From Bacteroidales bacterium (GTDB taxonomy: Bacteria > Bacteroidota > Bacteroidia > Bacteroidales > NBLH01): a stretch of DNA of 49,377 nt. Below, piece by piece: positions 35,947 through 44,344 of this stretch. Within the stretch, counting starts at the first letter, position 1. Each line of letters starts with the position of its first letter. Made by a program: the position numbers and the translations under genes. The notes under the pieces are model-generated. The model did no database searches and was not told where the DNA came from. It was given only the letters and a program-made list of their open reading frames with translations. Where the stretch lies: assembly GCA_016937695.1 (NCBI GenBank), contig JAFGWC010000024.1:1-49377 (forward strand), written 5' to 3'.

Positions 35947-37077
35947 ATGAGTTATACTATCGAACAAGTATTAAACGCACTTAAAAAAGTTCGTTACCCA
36001 GACGGAAATAATGATATTGTTAGCCTTAAAATGGTTGAAGCAATAGAAATTAACGGTGAAAAAATTAAATTTTCAATTTTTCTTCCTGTTTTTAACAGTC
36101 CATTCAAAAAATCAATTGAAAAGGCCAGTATAAAAGCTATTCAAGAAGAATTGAACAGCAACATTGAAGTAATTGTTACAATGAGCTCAAAAGTAACTGT
36201 AGGCAGAATTGGAACTTCAGTTGAACATGAACAAGTTTTACCTGGAGTTAAAAATATTATTGCAATCGCTTCCGGAAAAGGCGGTGTTGGTAAATCTACT
36301 ATTGCTACAAACCTCGCTATTGCTCTTGCAAAAATGGGTTCTAAAGTTGGTTTAATTGATGCAGATATTTTCGGCCCTTCATTACCAAAAATGTTTGGCG
36401 TTGAAGGTACTTTGCCAAGCATAAAAAAAATCGATAATAAAGACAGAATAATTCCTGTTGAAAAATACGGCGTTAAAATGCTTTCTATCGGATTTTTTGT
36501 AAAACCGGAAGATGCTCTAATTTGGAGAGGCGCAATGGCAACAGGAGCTTTAAAGCAACTTATAAACGATGCTCTTTGGGGCGAATTAGATTATATGCTT
36601 ATTGATCTTCCTCCTGGAACTAGCGATATTCACTTAACAATGGTCCAAACTGTTCCTGTTACAGGCGCTGTAATTGTTAGCACGCCTCAGGATGTTGCTT
36701 TAGCAGATGCAATTAAAGGAATTAACATGTTTAGAACCGAAAAAATTGACGTTCCTGTTTTAGGATTAATTGAAAATATGGCTTGGTTTACGCCTGAAGA
36801 ATTACCTGATAATAAATATTATATTTTTGGCAAAGATGGTTGTAAAGATTTAGCTAAAAAAATGGACATCCCTTTATTAGGTGAAATCCCATTAGTTCAA
36901 TCAATTAGAGAAAGCGGCGACTACGGAACACCTTCTGCTTTAGAAGATACTCCACTTGGTGAATCTTTTTTGAAATTGGCTGAAAATACGGCACAAAAAA
37001 TTCAAGAAAGAAACGAAAAACTTAAACCAACTTTAAAAGTTGAAATTGACCCTAACGCAAGCTGCGGAACAAACTAA
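35947..37077 (+). CDS. apbC: Mrp/ApbC (NBP35-family) Fe-S carrier ATPase
   Basis: This 376-residue protein has an N-terminal MIP18/DUF59 domain (about 1-85; 'YTIEQVLNALKKVRYPDGNN') and a P-loop NTPase domain. The deviant Walker A is 'IASGKGGVGKSTIATNLA', followed by 'GLIDADIFGPSLPKMFG', 'MLIDLPPGTSDIHLTM' and 'GLIENMAWFTPEE'. The usual CxxC cluster ligands after 'ENM(S/A)' are absent: the text reads MAWFTPEELPDNK. A C-terminal Cys lies in 'DPNASCGTN'. Family members bind and pass on [4Fe-4S] clusters. It precedes the NifU-like gene by 78 bases with a hairpin between, and together they form a second Fe-S locus in the window. Confidence 0.94.
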   Translation: MSYTIEQVLNALKKVRYPDGNNDIVSLKMVEAIEINGEKIKFSIFLPVFNSPFKKSIEKASIKAIQEELNSNIEVIVTMSSKVTVGRIGTSVEHEQVLPGVKNIIAIASGKGGVGKSTIATNLAIALAKMGSKVGLIDADIFGPSLPKMFGVEGTLPSIKKIDNKDRIIPVEKYGVKMLSIGFFVKPEDALIWRGAMATGALKQLINDALWGELDYMLIDLPPGTSDIHLTMVQTVPVTGAVIVSTPQDVALADAIKGINMFRTEKIDVPVLGLIENMAWFTPEELPDNKYYIFGKDGCKDLAKKMDIPLLGEIPLVQSIRESGDYGTPSALEDTPLGESFLKLAENTAQKIQERNEKLKPTLKVEIDPNASCGTN

Positions 37078-37114
37078 CATTGCTTTGTTTTTAAAATAAA
37101 GAATATAAACTTTT

Positions 37115-37136
37115 GAGACTGCCTTTTGGCAGTCTC
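37115..37136. terminator. Strong hairpin between apbC and the NifU-like gene
   Basis: GAGACTGCC, loop TTTT, GGCAGTCTC form a perfect 9-base-pair GC-rich stem, rare in this AT-rich sequence. On the plus strand it is followed by 'ATTATAAAAAA', not T's, so it is not a textbook intrinsic terminator. It may end, slow or protect the apbC transcript, lowering the downstream gene. Confidence 0.55.
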
Positions 37137-37155
37137 ATTATAAAAAAAAAAAAAA

Positions 37156-37437
37156 ATGACAACTATTTTAAAAGAAGAATTAACAATCAAAATTCATAAA
37201 GTTTTAGAATTGGTGAGGCCATATTTACAAACTGATGGTGGAGATATTTCTTTTGTTGAATTAACTGAGGATTTTATTGTAAAAGTAAAACTACTTGGGG
37301 CTTGTGGTACTTGCCCAATGAGCATTCAAACACTTAAACTTGGTGTTGAACAAACCCTCCAAAAATCAATTCCTGAGATAACAAAAGTTATAGCTGTTGA
37401 CGATAATTTACAAAGTATTTTCCCTGAAGACTTTTAA
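37156..37437 (+). CDS. NifU-like (Nfu) Fe-S scaffold, C-terminal domain only
   Basis: The 93-residue protein is a stand-alone Nfu domain. 'VLELVRPYLQTDGGDISFVE' and 'LLGACGTCPMSIQTLKLGVE' are diagnostic, the CxxC (CGTC) holding a bridging cluster in a homodimer. Nfu proteins carry [4Fe-4S] clusters from SufBCD to clients. It follows apbC on the same strand, and the two likely act in turn. A run of about fourteen A's precedes the ATG instead of a Shine-Dalgarno sequence. Confidence 0.95.
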   Translation: MTTILKEELTIKIHKVLELVRPYLQTDGGDISFVELTEDFIVKVKLLGACGTCPMSIQTLKLGVEQTLQKSIPEITKVIAVDDNLQSIFPEDF

Positions 37438-37580
37438 TATATAAAAGCTGTAAAAAAAAGACAACTACTTGATTGTTTTTGTTTTATATTTATAGATTTT
37501 TTAAATAATTATTTAAAAAAGCCAACTATGTATATGATAAACAATTAACAATTAACGCATTGTGATATTTTTATCCAAAA

Positions 37581-38138
37581 ATTACAACAATCGAAAAACT
37601 TAAATTCACTCCTTTCCCAATACTCAAAACAAAAAGATTGATTTTAAGAAATCTTTATGATTCCGATAAACACGAACTATTTTTTCTTCGTTCAAATAAT
37701 GCTGTAAATAAATACATTGAAAGAAAAGAAGAAAAAAATATTTCTGAAACACTTAGGTTTATTTCTCTAATAAACAAAGGTATAAAACAGAACAAATGGA
37801 TTTATTGGGCTATTTGTTTAAAAAACAATAAAAATTTAATAGGAACAATTTGTTTATGGAATTTTTCTACAAATCAAAAAATTGCAGAAATAGGCTATGA
37901 ATTAAATTCGCATTTTCAGAAACAAGGCATTATAAATGAGGCTATTAATAGCATAATTGATTTCGCTTTTAATGAAATAAAACTTCAAGAAATTGAAGCT
38001 TATACACATAAAAAAAATATCAGTTCAAAAAATCTACTCGTTAAAAATAATTTTAAAATTAATGAAAACAGGAAAGACATTGATTATATAAATAACATAA
38101 TTCTTTCATTAAAAAAAAATGATTTTATGTGTAAATAA
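37581..38138 (+). CDS. GNAT acetyltransferase (RimJ/RimL type) lacking a clear ATG start
   Basis: From a TTG at 37638 the product would be 166 residues, MILRNLYDSDKHELFFLRSN. The open frame extends upstream to a TGA, and the extra residues 'TTIEKLKFTPFPILKTKRLI' are the expected N-terminus of this family (F-P-x-L-x-T-x-R-L-x-L-R). No ATG, GTG or TTG lies in that extension; an ATT at 37581 sits where the family Met would be. So the gene uses ATT, uses the short TTG form, or has lost its start. The rest is intact: 'YWAICLKNNKNLIGTICLWN', acetyl-CoA loop 'QKQGIINEAINSIIDF', and 'HKKNISSKNLLVKNNFKINE'. Substrate unknown. Confidence 0.7.
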   Translation: MTTIEKLKFTPFPILKTKRLILRNLYDSDKHELFFLRSNNAVNKYIERKEEKNISETLRFISLINKGIKQNKWIYWAICLKNNKNLIGTICLWNFSTNQKIAEIGYELNSHFQKQGIINEAINSIIDFAFNEIKLQEIEAYTHKKNISSKNLLVKNNFKINENRKDIDYINNIILSLKKNDFMCK

Positions 38139-38159
38139 TCATCATTACATAATAAATTT

Positions 38160-38167
38160 TAAATTTG
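38160..38167 (+). promoter_or_regulatory. Candidate asd -7 element
   Basis: TAAATTTG matches TAnnTTTG, 28 bases before the asd ATG at 38196. No good -33 TTG was found. Confidence 0.35.
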
Positions 38168-38195
38168 CATATAAAATTAAAAATCTATTTTGAAT

Positions 38196-39191
38196 ATGAA
38201 ATTAGCAATTGTTGGAGTAACCGGCATGGTTGGCAATGTTATTTTAAGAGTACTGGAAGAAAAAAAATTCCCTGTTTCAACACTTTTACCTGTTGCAAGT
38301 AAAAAATCTATAGGTAAAGAAATCAACTTTAAAAATATAAATTATCAAGTTATTGATATTAAAGATGCTGTATATCAAAAACCAGATATTGCAATTTTTT
38401 CTGCCGGCAGTCAAATTTCTATTGATTGGGCTGAAAAATTTGCAAATAATGGATGTTTTGTAATAGACAATTCTTCAGCTTGGCGAATGGATGAGACAAA
38501 AAAGCTAATCATTCCTGAAATTAATGCCAATATTTTAACTGTTAATGATAAAATAATTGCCAACCCAAATTGCTCCACTATTCAAATGCTAATGGCGATA
38601 GCACCATTACACCGAAAATATAAAATTAAACGACTGGTTATTTCTACATACCAATCTGTTAGCGGAACAGGAATGAAAGCCATTCAACAACTTGAAGATG
38701 AAGCAAATGGAATTATAAGCGAAAAAGTTTATCCACACCAAATTTATCAAAATTGTCTTCCTCATTGTGATGTTTTCACTGAAAATGGATATACAAAAGA
38801 AGAAATGAAACTTATTAATGAAACACATAAAATCCTAAATGACGAAACTATAAGAATAACAGCTACAGCTGTTAGAGTTCCTGTTACAGGCGGACATTCA
38901 GAATCTGTTAATATAGAATTTGAAAACAAATTTGAAATTGAAGATATCAAAAATATATTGAGCAAAACTGATGGTGTTGTCTTAAAAGATGACATTAAAA
39001 ACAATATTTATCCAATGCCAATTGATGCAAAATGTAAAAATGAAGTTTTTGTTGGGCGTATTCGCAGAGATTTTTCAAATCCGAATAGCCTTAATTTATG
39101 GATTGTTGCAGATAATTTAAGAAAAGGCGCAGCTACAAATACGATACAAATTGCAGAATATTTAATTAAAACTAATCTTATTGGAAAATAG
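38196..39191 (+). CDS. asd: Aspartate-semialdehyde dehydrogenase
   Basis: Asd reduces aspartyl phosphate to aspartate semialdehyde with NADPH, the branch point to lysine/diaminopimelate, threonine and methionine. The ATG at 38196 is preferred to a TTG six bases upstream. The 331 residues have the dinucleotide loop 'VGVTGMVGNVILRVL', the active Cys near 126 in 'IANPNCSTIQM', 'YQSVSGTGMKAIQQLEDEA', and the catalytic His in 'VRVPVTGGHSES'. A terminator hairpin follows 22 bases after the stop. Confidence 0.96.
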   Translation: MKLAIVGVTGMVGNVILRVLEEKKFPVSTLLPVASKKSIGKEINFKNINYQVIDIKDAVYQKPDIAIFSAGSQISIDWAEKFANNGCFVIDNSSAWRMDETKKLIIPEINANILTVNDKIIANPNCSTIQMLMAIAPLHRKYKIKRLVISTYQSVSGTGMKAIQQLEDEANGIISEKVYPHQIYQNCLPHCDVFTENGYTKEEMKLINETHKILNDETIRITATAVRVPVTGGHSESVNIEFENKFEIEDIKNILSKTDGVVLKDDIKNNIYPMPIDAKCKNEVFVGRIRRDFSNPNSLNLWIVADNLRKGAATNTIQIAEYLIKTNLIGK

Positions 39192-39212
39192 AAATTTTTT
39201 GTTATAAAAAAA

Positions 39213-39227
39213 CCCGCAATATGCGGG
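39213..39227. terminator. Bidirectional terminator between asd and the universal stress gene
   Basis: CCCGCA, loop ATA, TGCGGG form a 6-base-pair GC stem with a run of A's on the left and 'CTTATTTATTT' on the right. It lies between convergent genes ending at 39191 and 39260, so it can serve both. Confidence 0.75.
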
Positions 39228-39259
39228 CTTATTTATTTATAATAAATTTTCCTTTTTCG

Positions 39260-40087
39260 TTAAGATCCTGATGCACTAAATCCACCATATTTTGAAGAAC
39301 CTTTTTTTGGATTAATACACATAACAGGAATTTTTTCAGTATTTGCTATTAATTGCTGTTCATCAGCACCAAGAACATAATCCTGAAAACTAATATTTTT
39401 AGTTGTCATTATTAAAATCATACCTGCTTTATTATCTTTTGCATAATCAATAGCTTCATCAGCTAAACTTTTTTCGCCTGGCAACTCTTTAATTTCAAAA
39501 CTTCCACCTTTCTCGGCAAGATAGTTTCTAGAAAAAACAATATTAGATTTTGTTTTTGCTTTAATTCTTGAATCATTTGAACCTTGATAAACGATATGAA
39601 TTTTTACTTTAAAATGATTTACCAAAAATCCAGCCCAAACCAATTTTTCTTTTTGTTCTCCTTTAAAGTCAACAGGAAATACGATGTCTTTTAATTCACC
39701 TTTTGGTTCATCTTGAACAACTACAAACGGAGCTTTTGAGCCAGCAATAACTTTTAATGCCCAACTACCGGTAAATTTCTGCATACCTTTCATACCGTGA
39801 GTTCCCATCACAACAAGATTTGCATTAACTTCCTCAACAACTTCGGTAATTGCAGTAAAAATACTTCCCTCTCTAACAAAAACCCCTAATTCAATTCCAT
39901 ATTTATCTTTTATCTGAGAAACAACTTCCTCAAGCTTTAAATTGGCCGAGTCTATTTCTTTTTTCTTCTTAACAACATGCACCAAAGCAACTGCTTCTCC
40001 AGTTGTTTTTGAAAAATTTATTGCATGTAAAAGTGCGTTTTCTGCAACTTGTGAAAAATCCCAAGGTACTAAAATAGGTTTATCCAT
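39260..40087 (-). CDS. Tandem-domain universal stress protein
   Basis: The 275-residue protein holds two UspA-type domains. The first (about 1-145) starts 'MDKPILVPWDFSQVAENALL' and has the ATP-binding signature 'VVMGTHGMKGMQKFTGSWAL' (G-x2-G-x9-G-S). The second (about 148-265) lacks that signature, reading 'MILIMTTKNISFQDYVLGAD'. Such two-domain proteins bind ATP or other ligands in one half and are induced by stress. It is cytoplasmic and stands alone on the minus strand between asd and ilvE. Confidence 0.92.
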   Translation of the reverse strand: MDKPILVPWDFSQVAENALLHAINFSKTTGEAVALVHVVKKKKEIDSANLKLEEVVSQIKDKYGIELGVFVREGSIFTAITEVVEEVNANLVVMGTHGMKGMQKFTGSWALKVIAGSKAPFVVVQDEPKGELKDIVFPVDFKGEQKEKLVWAGFLVNHFKVKIHIVYQGSNDSRIKAKTKSNIVFSRNYLAEKGGSFEIKELPGEKSLADEAIDYAKDNKAGMILIMTTKNISFQDYVLGADEQQLIANTEKIPVMCINPKKGSSKYGGFSASGS

Positions 40088-40431
40088 TTTATTACATTTT
40101 TAAAATAATATATCCTAAATAATTCTCTAATATTACTATTTTTTTTAATAAAAATCAAATATGTACATCAATTTATGAAAATAATATCTATTTCTATGCC
40201 AAAATAAAATTTAAAGAACCTATAATAATAAAAGTCTAAGGTAATAATTTTTTCACATAAAATACAAATTTTATTTAAAAAGTAATGTTATGAATAAAAA
40301 TTCAGATAAAAACTGCATGATATGTTTAATATGCTTTATATCATAAATGTAAATTTAAATTAAAGGTTGAATATTTTATCTTATTAATATATCTTTGAAG
40401 AAATATAATATTAACATCAAACTTATATAAA
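40088..40431. other. Gene-free stretch between usp and ilvE
   Basis: These 344 bases separate divergent genes. They hold the candidate ilvE promoter at 40367-40397 and a 19-codon open stretch at 40290-40346 that I do not accept as a gene. Nothing else was recognised. Confidence 0.6.
40367..40397 (+). promoter_or_regulatory. Candidate ilvE promoter
   Basis: TTG (40367-40369), 20 bases, then TATCTTTG (40390-40397) fits the Bacteroidota pattern, 34 bases before the ATG at 40432. Confidence 0.5.
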
Positions 40432-41445
40432 ATGGAAAACGATATAAATTGGAGCAGTTTACCCTTTGGATATGTGAAAACAGATTATAATGTTAGAACA
40501 TATTATAGAAATGGAAAATGGGGCTCTTTAGAAATTTCATCATCAGAACATGTTGACTTACATATCGCTGCTACAAGTTTACATTACGGTCAGGAATCGT
40601 TTGAAGGACTTAAGGCATTTATGGGAAAAGATGGAAAAATAAGGTTATTTAGATGGGAAGAAAATGCAAAAAGAATGCAAAATTCGGCCAAAGGAATTTT
40701 AATGGCTGAAGTGCCAACAGATTTGTTTAAAGAAGCTATTTATAAAGTAATTAATTTAAACAAAAGATTTGTTCCGCCTTATGGAAGTGGTGCTTCTCTT
40801 TATGTGAGACCTTTATTAATAGGTTCTGGTCCTCAGGTTGGCGTTAAACCTGCTAACGAATACTTATTTATGGTTTTTGTATCGCCGGTTGGTCCTTATT
40901 TTAAAGAAGGTTTTAAGCCTGTTAACATGCTGTTAACCAGAGAGTTTGACAGAGCTGCTCCTTTAGGAACAGGTAAATATAAAGTTGGTGGAAATTACGC
41001 TGCTAGTTTAACTTCAATGGAAAAAGCTCATGAAGGAGGTTTTGCTAACGTTCTATATCTTGATTCAAAAGAAAAAAAATATATTGACGAATGTGGACCT
41101 GCTAATTTTTTCGGAATTAAGAACAACACTTACATTACGCCAAAATCTGACTCTATTTTGCCTTCGATTACAAATATGAGTTTAATTACTCTTGCAGAAG
41201 AATTAGGTTTAAAAACCGAAAGAAGACCTGTAGCTGAAACAGAGCTTGAAAGTTTTGAAGAAGTAGGCGCTTGTGGAACTGCTGCTGTTATTAGCCCTAT
41301 AGGAAAAATAGTTGACGAAACCGGCAAAGAATATTTTTACGGCAATCAACCAGGTAAAATCTCAACTAAACTTTACAATAAATTATTAGCTATTCAAACT
41401 GGTGATGAAGCTGATAAATTCGGTTGGGTTGATTTTGTTGAATAA
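40432..41445 (+). CDS. ilvE: Branched-chain amino acid aminotransferase
   Basis: IlvE moves the amino group between glutamate and the keto acids of leucine, isoleucine and valine. The 337 residues are of the eukaryote-like type II class: 'LHIAATSLHYGQESFEGLKA', 'VRPLLIGSGPQVGV', PLP Lys near 184 in 'GTGKYKVGGNYAASL', 'YIDECGPANFFGI', and 'EVGACGTAAVISPIG'. It is monocistronic, with its own promoter and a terminator 15 bases after the stop. No ilv or leu genes lie beside it. Confidence 0.96.
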   Translation: MENDINWSSLPFGYVKTDYNVRTYYRNGKWGSLEISSSEHVDLHIAATSLHYGQESFEGLKAFMGKDGKIRLFRWEENAKRMQNSAKGILMAEVPTDLFKEAIYKVINLNKRFVPPYGSGASLYVRPLLIGSGPQVGVKPANEYLFMVFVSPVGPYFKEGFKPVNMLLTREFDRAAPLGTGKYKVGGNYAASLTSMEKAHEGGFANVLYLDSKEKKYIDECGPANFFGIKNNTYITPKSDSILPSITNMSLITLAEELGLKTERRPVAETELESFEEVGACGTAAVISPIGKIVDETGKEYFYGNQPGKISTKLYNKLLAIQTGDEADKFGWVDFVE

Positions 41446-41459
41446 ATGCTTTAAAATTT

Positions 41460-41516
41460 GCGTACTGCACACATTACACGTTGATATACAACATATTATA
41501 TGCAGTACGCTTTTTT
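41460..41516 (+). terminator. ilvE terminator with a long nested hairpin
   Basis: GCGTACTGCA (41460-41469) and TGCAGTACGC (41501-41510) form a perfect 10-base-pair stem followed by TTTTTT. The 31-base loop contains a smaller hairpin (GTTG-ATATA-CAAC). It lies between the convergent ilvE and PspC genes. Confidence 0.75.
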
Positions 41517-41521
41517 ATTTA

Positions 41522-43198
41522 CTACATTGAATCCAATTCTTTTTTCATTTCTTCAAGTTCTTCTACTTCCTTTGTTTTTTGAATATCTTCTTCAATATTT
41601 TCAGCTTTTATATCAGTAGTCTTAATATTGGAATCTATTAAAGATAATCCGTCTTTTGTCATAATCCAATATTCATTTGTCATGTTCCAATCATAAATAT
41701 CCTGAACATTTGGGACATCATAAATTATTTTATCTAAGTTTCCACCAATATAAACAACTTTTCCTATAGGAATTTTCAAATAAACATTTACTTTTTGTCC
41801 TCTAATTTTATTTACATCTGAAATATCAAAATAACTATTGAATTTGAGCAATGAGTCGTTTTGTAACCAATCATAATTAATGTTTTTAACATAATCATAT
41901 GCTTGTTTTTTAGTCATTCCACGAGATTCTTTAATTACTTCAATTGTTGTTTTTGCTGTTTCGCTTTTTTCAATAAACAATCTTGGTTTGCCAGATAGTT
42001 TTAAATCATTTTCAAAATCAACATAAACGCTTCCAAATTCGCCTTTTACATTTTTTGTGTAAAATTGTTTATCAGAATTTATTAACTCGAGAAATAATGT
42101 GTCAGAATTATAGTTAATATCATATTTTTTGGAAATATCTGCATCTGACTTGAAATTATAAGCAGTTCTGGTTGCTACTGCAAAAATAACTACAAAACTC
42201 ACTACCCAAATTGCTGCAGCAATTATTCCGATGGCTTTTGTTCTTACTTTAAATCTAAAAATCAGTTTTAAACTTAAATATATCACCCAAAGTGCCGGAA
42301 TAATTATAAGTAAGTAAACAGATATTATACCAACAACAGCAGTAAACGAATCGGCAAACAGATTTACAAAATCGCTGAAAGAGAAACTCATATCATTCCA
42401 AGTAAATGGTGAAATAATTGTGTCGTTAAAAAAGAAGACTCCTGTTAATCCGCCTAAAACACCCAAACTAACAACAAACAAATATATTCCGATAATTACA
42501 AGAACAACTTTTAAAGCAATCAAACCAATTTTTAAAATCAAATTTATAATTGAAGCAACATTTTCGCTAAATCTTGAGTATGATGGACTGTTTTGCCATT
42601 TGCTAAAATTAGATTTTACATTTGTAAATTCATCTTTTATTGATTTTTCAATATTTGATAAATTTACATCTTGGCCTCTCATTTCTAATTTTTGACTTGT
42701 TGTTTTTGCTTCAGGAATAATTATCCATAAAAGAATATAGATTAATAAACTTGCGCCATAAAATAAAGTAGCAAGTACAAAAACCACTCTTACAATTACA
42801 GGATCAATTCCCAAATAAGCAGCAATACCAGCAGAAAGTCCGCTTAAAACTCTATTATCAGGGTCTCGGTAAACTCGTCTGTTTGATTTGCTTGATTTAT
42901 ACTTAACTCCCTTATTTTCAACTTCTTCATCAAAATATTCTTCAAAATCTTCTGGTTTTCCCATTATTTCAATAATGTAATCAATATCTTCCATATTAAT
43001 TACTTCTTTTCTATCTCCTACTTTTTCATTAAAAAGTTCGGCAATTCTTGATTCAACATCAGCAATTACTTCGTTTCCATCTTCAGTATTCAGAAATTTA
43101 TTTGTAATAGAATTTAAATAATGCTGCAATTTGCCGTATGCATCTTCATCAAGATTAAAAATTAGCCCGCTTATATTTATACGTATTGTTTTTTTCAT
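41522..43198 (-). CDS. Large PspC-domain membrane protein
   Basis: The 558-residue protein has a cytoplasmic N-terminal region (about 1-100, 'MKKTIRINISGLIFNLDEDA') and a PspC domain at about 107-165 ('RRVYRDPDNRVLSGLSAGIA' then 'AYLGIDPVIVRVVFVLATLF'). Further membrane helices lie near 215-250, 285-310 and 330-352. A C-terminal region of about 200 residues, probably beta-rich and outside the cytoplasm, follows. PspC proteins take part in envelope-stress responses. It is the last of four minus-strand genes forming PadR-like/PspC/PadR/PspC. The PadR gene 77 bases upstream probably controls it. The first 175 residues are clearly paralogous to the 190-residue protein at 43688-44260. Confidence 0.9.
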   Translation of the reverse strand: MKKTIRINISGLIFNLDEDAYGKLQHYLNSITNKFLNTEDGNEVIADVESRIAELFNEKVGDRKEVINMEDIDYIIEIMGKPEDFEEYFDEEVENKGVKYKSSKSNRRVYRDPDNRVLSGLSAGIAAYLGIDPVIVRVVFVLATLFYGASLLIYILLWIIIPEAKTTSQKLEMRGQDVNLSNIEKSIKDEFTNVKSNFSKWQNSPSYSRFSENVASIINLILKIGLIALKVVLVIIGIYLFVVSLGVLGGLTGVFFFNDTIISPFTWNDMSFSFSDFVNLFADSFTAVVGIISVYLLIIIPALWVIYLSLKLIFRFKVRTKAIGIIAAAIWVVSFVVIFAVATRTAYNFKSDADISKKYDINYNSDTLFLELINSDKQFYTKNVKGEFGSVYVDFENDLKLSGKPRLFIEKSETAKTTIEVIKESRGMTKKQAYDYVKNINYDWLQNDSLLKFNSYFDISDVNKIRGQKVNVYLKIPIGKVVYIGGNLDKIIYDVPNVQDIYDWNMTNEYWIMTKDGLSLIDSNIKTTDIKAENIEEDIQKTKEVEELEEMKKELDSM

Positions 43199-43275
43199 TT
43201 TCTAATTTATTTATATGTCTGATTATCAGCAATTAATATATCATTATAATTATTTAAAATAAATTTACTATAAAT

Positions 43276-43620
43276 TTACGAAATATCATCTTCAGGAAAA
43301 TTTTTAATTTTATCTACAGCTACAACAAGGTCTGTCCATGAATTATCCATTTCTGAAAGAAAACTAACGCCTTCATCTGTTAATTTATAATATTTTCGTG
43401 GTGGTCCTTGTGTTGATTCTTCCCATCGGTAGCTCAATAAACCTGCATTTTTTTGTCGTGTAAGCAAAGGATATAAAGTTCCTTCAACAACAATTAGTTT
43501 TGCATCTTTTAGTTTATTAATTATATCTGAAGCATATGAGTCTTTACGCGATAAAATCGATAAAATACAATACTCTAATACTCCTTTTCTCATTTGTGCT
43601 TTTGAATTTTCTATTTTCAT
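43276..43620 (-). CDS. PadR-family transcriptional regulator
   Basis: The 114-residue winged-helix protein reads 'AQMRKGVLEYCILSILSRKD', 'YASDIINKLKDAKLIVVEGT', then 'LYPLLTRQKNAGLLSYRWEE', 'GPPRKYYKLTDEGVSFLSEM', the complete PadR signature. PadR repressors bind palindromes and lose DNA on ligand or stress signals. The pairing with a PspC gene directly downstream is common in Bacteroidota and Firmicutes. It lies between the two PspC genes. Confidence 0.94.
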   Translation of the reverse strand: MKIENSKAQMRKGVLEYCILSILSRKDSYASDIINKLKDAKLIVVEGTLYPLLTRQKNAGLLSYRWEESTQGPPRKYYKLTDEGVSFLSEMDNSWTDLVVAVDKIKNFPEDDIS

Positions 43621-43687
43621 TTGTATGTATTTTTATTTTATTAAATATCTATATTTTTCAATCAAAAATTTTGTAATTTTCTTAATA

Positions 43688-44260
43688 TCAACTACTTACA
43701 CTGCCTTTAACATTATTATGTATGCTGCTGATATTTACTTTATATCCTTTCATTTCTAGCTTTTGTGCAAATGTTCTTGCCTCAGGTAATACAATCCATA
43801 AAATTATATAGATTAAAAAACCAACGCTAAACAGTAAAGCCAAAACAAATATTAATCTAAATATAACCGGATCGATATTAAAATAAGCTCCTAATCCGCC
43901 GCAAACTCCACCTAAAACTTTATCATCTGCACTTCGATATAGCTTTTTAGATCCAAGTTCGGAATAGCTGGCACTTCTTTCTGATTCAGTTTGTGCCTCA
44001 TTCATAAATTCTTCCGGCATTCCCATTATTCCTATAATCTGATTAACATCTTCAATTGAAATAACTTCTTTTGATTTGTTAAGCTTAGTTTCAAAAAGCT
44101 CAGCAATTCTGCCTTCAATGTCAGCAACAACTTCTTTACCTTCCTCTTTTATAGCAAAATACCTTTCTATAGAGTTTAAATAATTTTGAAGCTTCAATAA
44201 GGCATCCTGATCAATTGTGAAAATTAATCCTGCCAAATTAATGTTTTCTGTTATTTTCAT
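43688..44260 (-). CDS. Short PspC-domain protein, paralogue of the large one
   Basis: The 190-residue protein has the same N-terminal region as the 558-residue paralogue ('LAGLIFTIDQDALLKLQNYL', 'VVADIEGRIAELFETKLNKS', 'EDVNQIIGIMGMPEEF'). The PspC domain follows at about 105-165 ('KKLYRSADDKVLGGVCGGLG', 'AYFNIDPVIFRLIFVLALLF'). It ends soon after 'LEMKGYKVNISSIHNNVKGS', where the large protein goes on for almost 380 residues. Only 67 bases separate its stop from the next gene and hold no further PspC sequence, so it is a true short form. It has two membrane helices at most. Confidence 0.9.
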   Translation of the reverse strand: MKITENINLAGLIFTIDQDALLKLQNYLNSIERYFAIKEEGKEVVADIEGRIAELFETKLNKSKEVISIEDVNQIIGIMGMPEEFMNEAQTESERSASYSELGSKKLYRSADDKVLGGVCGGLGAYFNIDPVIFRLIFVLALLFSVGFLIYIILWIVLPEARTFAQKLEMKGYKVNISSIHNNVKGSVSS

Positions 44261-44344
44261 CTTTTTTCCCCGTTTTAAATTAATACTAATTTACCTTTAT
44301 TGCACTGATATTCAACTTATTATAGCCTAGTTTAAAATGATTTT

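Noticed and set aside
40290-40346. 19-codon stretch rich in Ile/Leu/Cys (MNKNSDKNCMICLICFIS) upstream of ilvE, resembling an attenuator leader peptide
   Set aside because: The candidate ilvE promoter lies downstream of it, there is no terminator/antiterminator pair, and translation attenuation of this kind is not established in this phylum.
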